16,802 nt of DNA from Chloroflexi bacterium UBA2235. Lineage in GTDB: Bacteria > Chloroflexota > UBA11872 > UBA12225. This document shows, piece after piece, positions 15,533 through 16,802 of the stretch (position 1 is its first letter; each line of letters begins with the position of its first letter). The notes beneath the pieces were generated by a model. That model saw nothing but the letters and a program-made list of their open reading frames with translations. It was not told the DNA's origin and searched no databases. Location: the NCBI GenBank assembly GCA_002347925.1, contig DDYL01000189.1, forward strand, positions 1-16,802, read 5' to 3'. Made by a program: the position numbers and the translations under genes.

Positions 15533-16543
15533 ATGAAGGTGACCTTCCTGGGGACCGCAGCTGCCGAGGGCTATCCGGCGCTTTGGTGCCGTTGCGAACG
15601 CTGCATCGTGGCGAGGGAACGTGGGGGCGAAAACCTGCGCCTGCGCTCATCAGTCCTGATCAACGACGACCTCCTGATCGACCCCGGACCAGACCTGGTT
15701 GGATCAACAATCCGCCTCGGTGTCGATGTCGCCGATGTCCAGGCAATCCTGATCACGCACCTGCACGACGACCATCTGGATCCGACCGGGTTCCTGTGGC
15801 GCGGGGCCGGTTTCGCGTTACCTCCGTTGCCAGTCGCTGAGGTCATCGGGACGGCGCCGACACTCGGTCGCCTCCATGACCGCGAAGGCAAGGCTCTCGA
15901 CCCGGCGGGACTTCGCTTCGCGCCGCGGCCCGTTAGTCACGGGGAACGTGTGAGTGTCTCGACCGGGGGAACGCACGACCCTGACCCGCGAGTGCGTCCC
16001 GGCCGGACACGGACGTCCGACGGAGCGCCACCCCTCGCTTCGCTCCCCACGCCGCCTGAATCAAATACGCTTGGCGTTCTAACGGCGACCGTGGCAAGGT
16101 CGTATGACATCGTGGTGCTGCCCGCAAGCCACGCGCGACCCGACGAGCAGGCGTCATTTTTCGTGGTTCGTCAAACCCTCGGCCCGGAGCTGACGCATGG
16201 CCAGCCGGCGACGGTGCTCTACGCCACGGATACCGGGCCATTTTCCGACGAAGCGTGGAACATCCTTGACCAGCTTGCCCATGACGGATGGACGTTCGGC
16301 GCTTCCATCATCGATGCGACCCTCGGACTGGGTGGGCCGGGAACTGCCCACATGAACCTCGAACAGGTCGTGTGGCATCAAGGTGAATTGGGACGTCGCG
16401 CACTGCTATCACCTGATGCGGGTCGTTTCGCCCATCACTTCAGTCACAATGGCACGCCACCACACCAGGAGTTGACCGCGCACCTCGCGCAGTTCGGTGT
16501 CATGCCTAGCCATGACGGCCTCGTGACCCATGTCGGGCCATGA
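15533..16543 (+). CDS. PhnP-like metallo-beta-lactamase-fold hydrolase with repeat-bearing insertion
   Basis: This 336-residue protein is an MBL-fold metal-dependent hydrolase, probably acting on a phosphodiester-type substrate. It begins MKVTFLGTAAAEGYPALW, followed by a Cys cluster CRCERC (residues 19-24) like the structural-metal cysteines of PhnP-type proteins. Metal-ligand motif THLHDDHL has His76, His78, Asp80 and His81. LLIDPGPD, LPASHA, YATDTGPF and FSHNGTPPHQEL supply the later conserved positions. Residues about 141-183 (HDPDPRVRPGRTRTSDG, then PPLASLPTPP) form a low-complexity stretch rich in Pro, Arg and Gly. It interrupts the domain and includes a DNA repeat in frame at 16031-16048. 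The start has a TACCAT box 6 nt upstream and no Shine-Dalgarno. The stop overlaps a possible small ORF. There are no phosphonate genes nearby, so a PhnP role is not implied. Confidence 0.87.
   Translation: MKVTFLGTAAAEGYPALWCRCERCIVARERGGENLRLRSSVLINDDLLIDPGPDLVGSTIRLGVDVADVQAILITHLHDDHLDPTGFLWRGAGFALPPLPVAEVIGTAPTLGRLHDREGKALDPAGLRFAPRPVSHGERVSVSTGGTHDPDPRVRPGRTRTSDGAPPLASLPTPPESNTLGVLTATVARSYDIVVLPASHARPDEQASFFVVRQTLGPELTHGQPATVLYATDTGPFSDEAWNILDQLAHDGWTFGASIIDATLGLGGPGTAHMNLEQVVWHQGELGRRALLSPDAGRFAHHFSHNGTPPHQELTAHLAQFGVMPSHDGLVTHVGP
16031..16048. repeat. GNA-triloop repeat, copy 1 (inside the metallo-hydrolase gene)
   Basis: CCCCTCGCTTCGCTCCCC; on the minus strand its centre is GCGAAGC, a sequence known to form an exceptionally stable mini-hairpin. 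It is read in frame as Pro-Leu-Ala-Ser-Leu-Pro (residues 167-172). Similarity to the other copies extends about 8 nt further to the right (ACGCCGCC). Confidence 0.75.
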
Positions 16544-16653
16544 AACTCGGCATGATGGTTGCCTCTTGGTGCATCAAACACTCCAAACCCCTCGCTACGC
16601 TCCCCGCACCACCATTATTCATAGGCTCGCTACGCTCCAACCCGCAGGCATGA
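16540..16653 (+). CDS. Possible small ORF (37 residues) overlapping the metallo-hydrolase stop
   Basis: ATG 16540 overlaps the upstream TGA as ATGA, the arrangement of coupled genes. The first residues (MKLGMMVASWCIKHSK) are unlike the rest, which is encoded almost wholly by repeat copies 2 and 3 (PLATLPAPP, then GSLRSNPQA). This looks more like a gene start broken or replaced by repeat DNA than a functional protein. I recognise no family. Confidence 0.2.
   Translation: MKLGMMVASWCIKHSKPLATLPAPPLFIGSLRSNPQA
16588..16605. repeat. GNA-triloop repeat, copy 2
   Basis: CCCCTCGCTACGCTCCCC differs from copy 1 only at the central base (A for T). The minus-strand centre GCGTAGC keeps the G-N-A triloop between GC pairs. 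The right flank (GCACCACC) resembles that of copies 1 and 4. Confidence 0.75.
16626..16638. repeat. GNA-triloop repeat, copy 3 (core only)
   Basis: The core CTCGCTACGCTCC is identical to copy 2, but the flanking runs of C are absent. It lies 20 nt after copy 2 in the same orientation. Confidence 0.65.
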
Positions 16654-16664
16654 AGTCTGACCCG

Positions 16665-16802
16665 TCAGTCCGCTTGCTTCGACCATGGGGTGGCAGCGAC
16701 CAGAAGGTGGACATCGGCGTCAGGCCGGTCTCCCCAAAAGACCAGCGCGCCGCAACCGATGATGAACGCATCCCCTCGCTTCGCTCTTCCACACCACCCC
16801 AC
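16665..16802 (-). CDS. Possible C-terminal fragment of an unidentified protein, open at right edge
   Basis: On the minus strand a frame of 45 codons is open from the right edge to a TGA at 16665. Its middle reads DAFIIGCGALVFWGDRP, then DADVHLLVAATPWSKQAD, with a hydrophobic strand pattern that looks protein-like. The residues nearest the edge come from repeat copy 4. It is too short to assign. It may be the true end of a neighbouring gene or a chance frame. Confidence 0.3.
   Translation of the reverse strand: MGWCGRAKRGDAFIIGCGALVFWGDRPDADVHLLVAATPWSKQAD
16772..16786. repeat. GNA-triloop repeat, copy 4
   Basis: CCCCTCGCTTCGCTC matches copy 1 over 15 nt, followed by TTCCACACCACC in place of the C-run and CACGCCGCC. 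It has the same orientation as the other three copies. Confidence 0.7.

Noticed and set aside
16588..16786. CRISPR-like array
   Set aside because: The repeats are only about 13-18 nt, irregularly spaced and partly degenerate, with no cas genes nearby.

Overview
The window is GC-rich bacterial chromosomal DNA with no rRNA, tRNA, phage or transposase genes that I can see. I favour a Chloroflexota-type organism (SAR202/Dehalococcoidia or Thermomicrobia-like). The reasons are prfB beside ftsX/ftsE, and a catabolic set that I associate from memory with such genomes: an enolase-superfamily dehydratase, a Gfo/Idh/MocA oxidoreductase and an N-acyl-D-amino-acid deacylase. The RF2 gene keeps its programmed frameshift, which as I recall argues mildly against high-GC Actinobacteria. 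This placement is inference.

Region 1 (1-4090, minus strand) is a cell-division and cell-wall block transcribed prfB, ftsX, ftsE, then a secreted coiled-coil protein of the murein-hydrolase-activator type that runs off the left edge. ftsX precedes ftsE, the reverse of the usual order. The ftsX-ftsE spacing is 12 nt, and ftsE overlaps the coiled-coil gene as ATGA. prfB carries a CTT-TGA-C +1 frameshift site at codon 25.

Region 2 (4354-9448, plus strand) encodes an exported phosphatase and transport group: a Tat-exported PhoA-type alkaline phosphatase, a small Tat-exported CPFC protein, an FtsX/MacB-type ABC permease with no ATPase gene beside it, and a Sec-exported metallophosphoesterase. The CPFC protein and permease resemble zinc-associated transporter loci, so a link to loading the zinc-dependent phosphatase is possible but unproven.

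Region 3 (9602-11897, plus strand) has a LigC-like oxidoreductase followed by an L-rhamnonate-dehydratase-like enolase-superfamily enzyme. They are separated by 115 bp with a hairpin and appear to have separate promoters. A strong hairpin at 11963-11996 marks the convergent boundary with region 4.

Region 4 (12006-15403, minus strand) holds a threonine-synthase-family PLP enzyme, an N-acyl-D-amino-acid deacylase and a small unrecognised protein. Divergent to it is a PhnP-like metallo-beta-lactamase-fold hydrolase (15533-16543, plus).

Region 5 (16544-16802) is gene-poor and carries short GNA-triloop repeats, one copy of which lies in frame inside the metallo-hydrolase gene. Several genes have a TANNNT box 6-7 nt upstream of an A that is either the start codon (apparently leaderless) or a likely transcript start. 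The other gaps (4091-4353, 8172-8347, 12333-12502, 14099-14335) hold nothing further that I recognise except the promoter-like box noted in the last.
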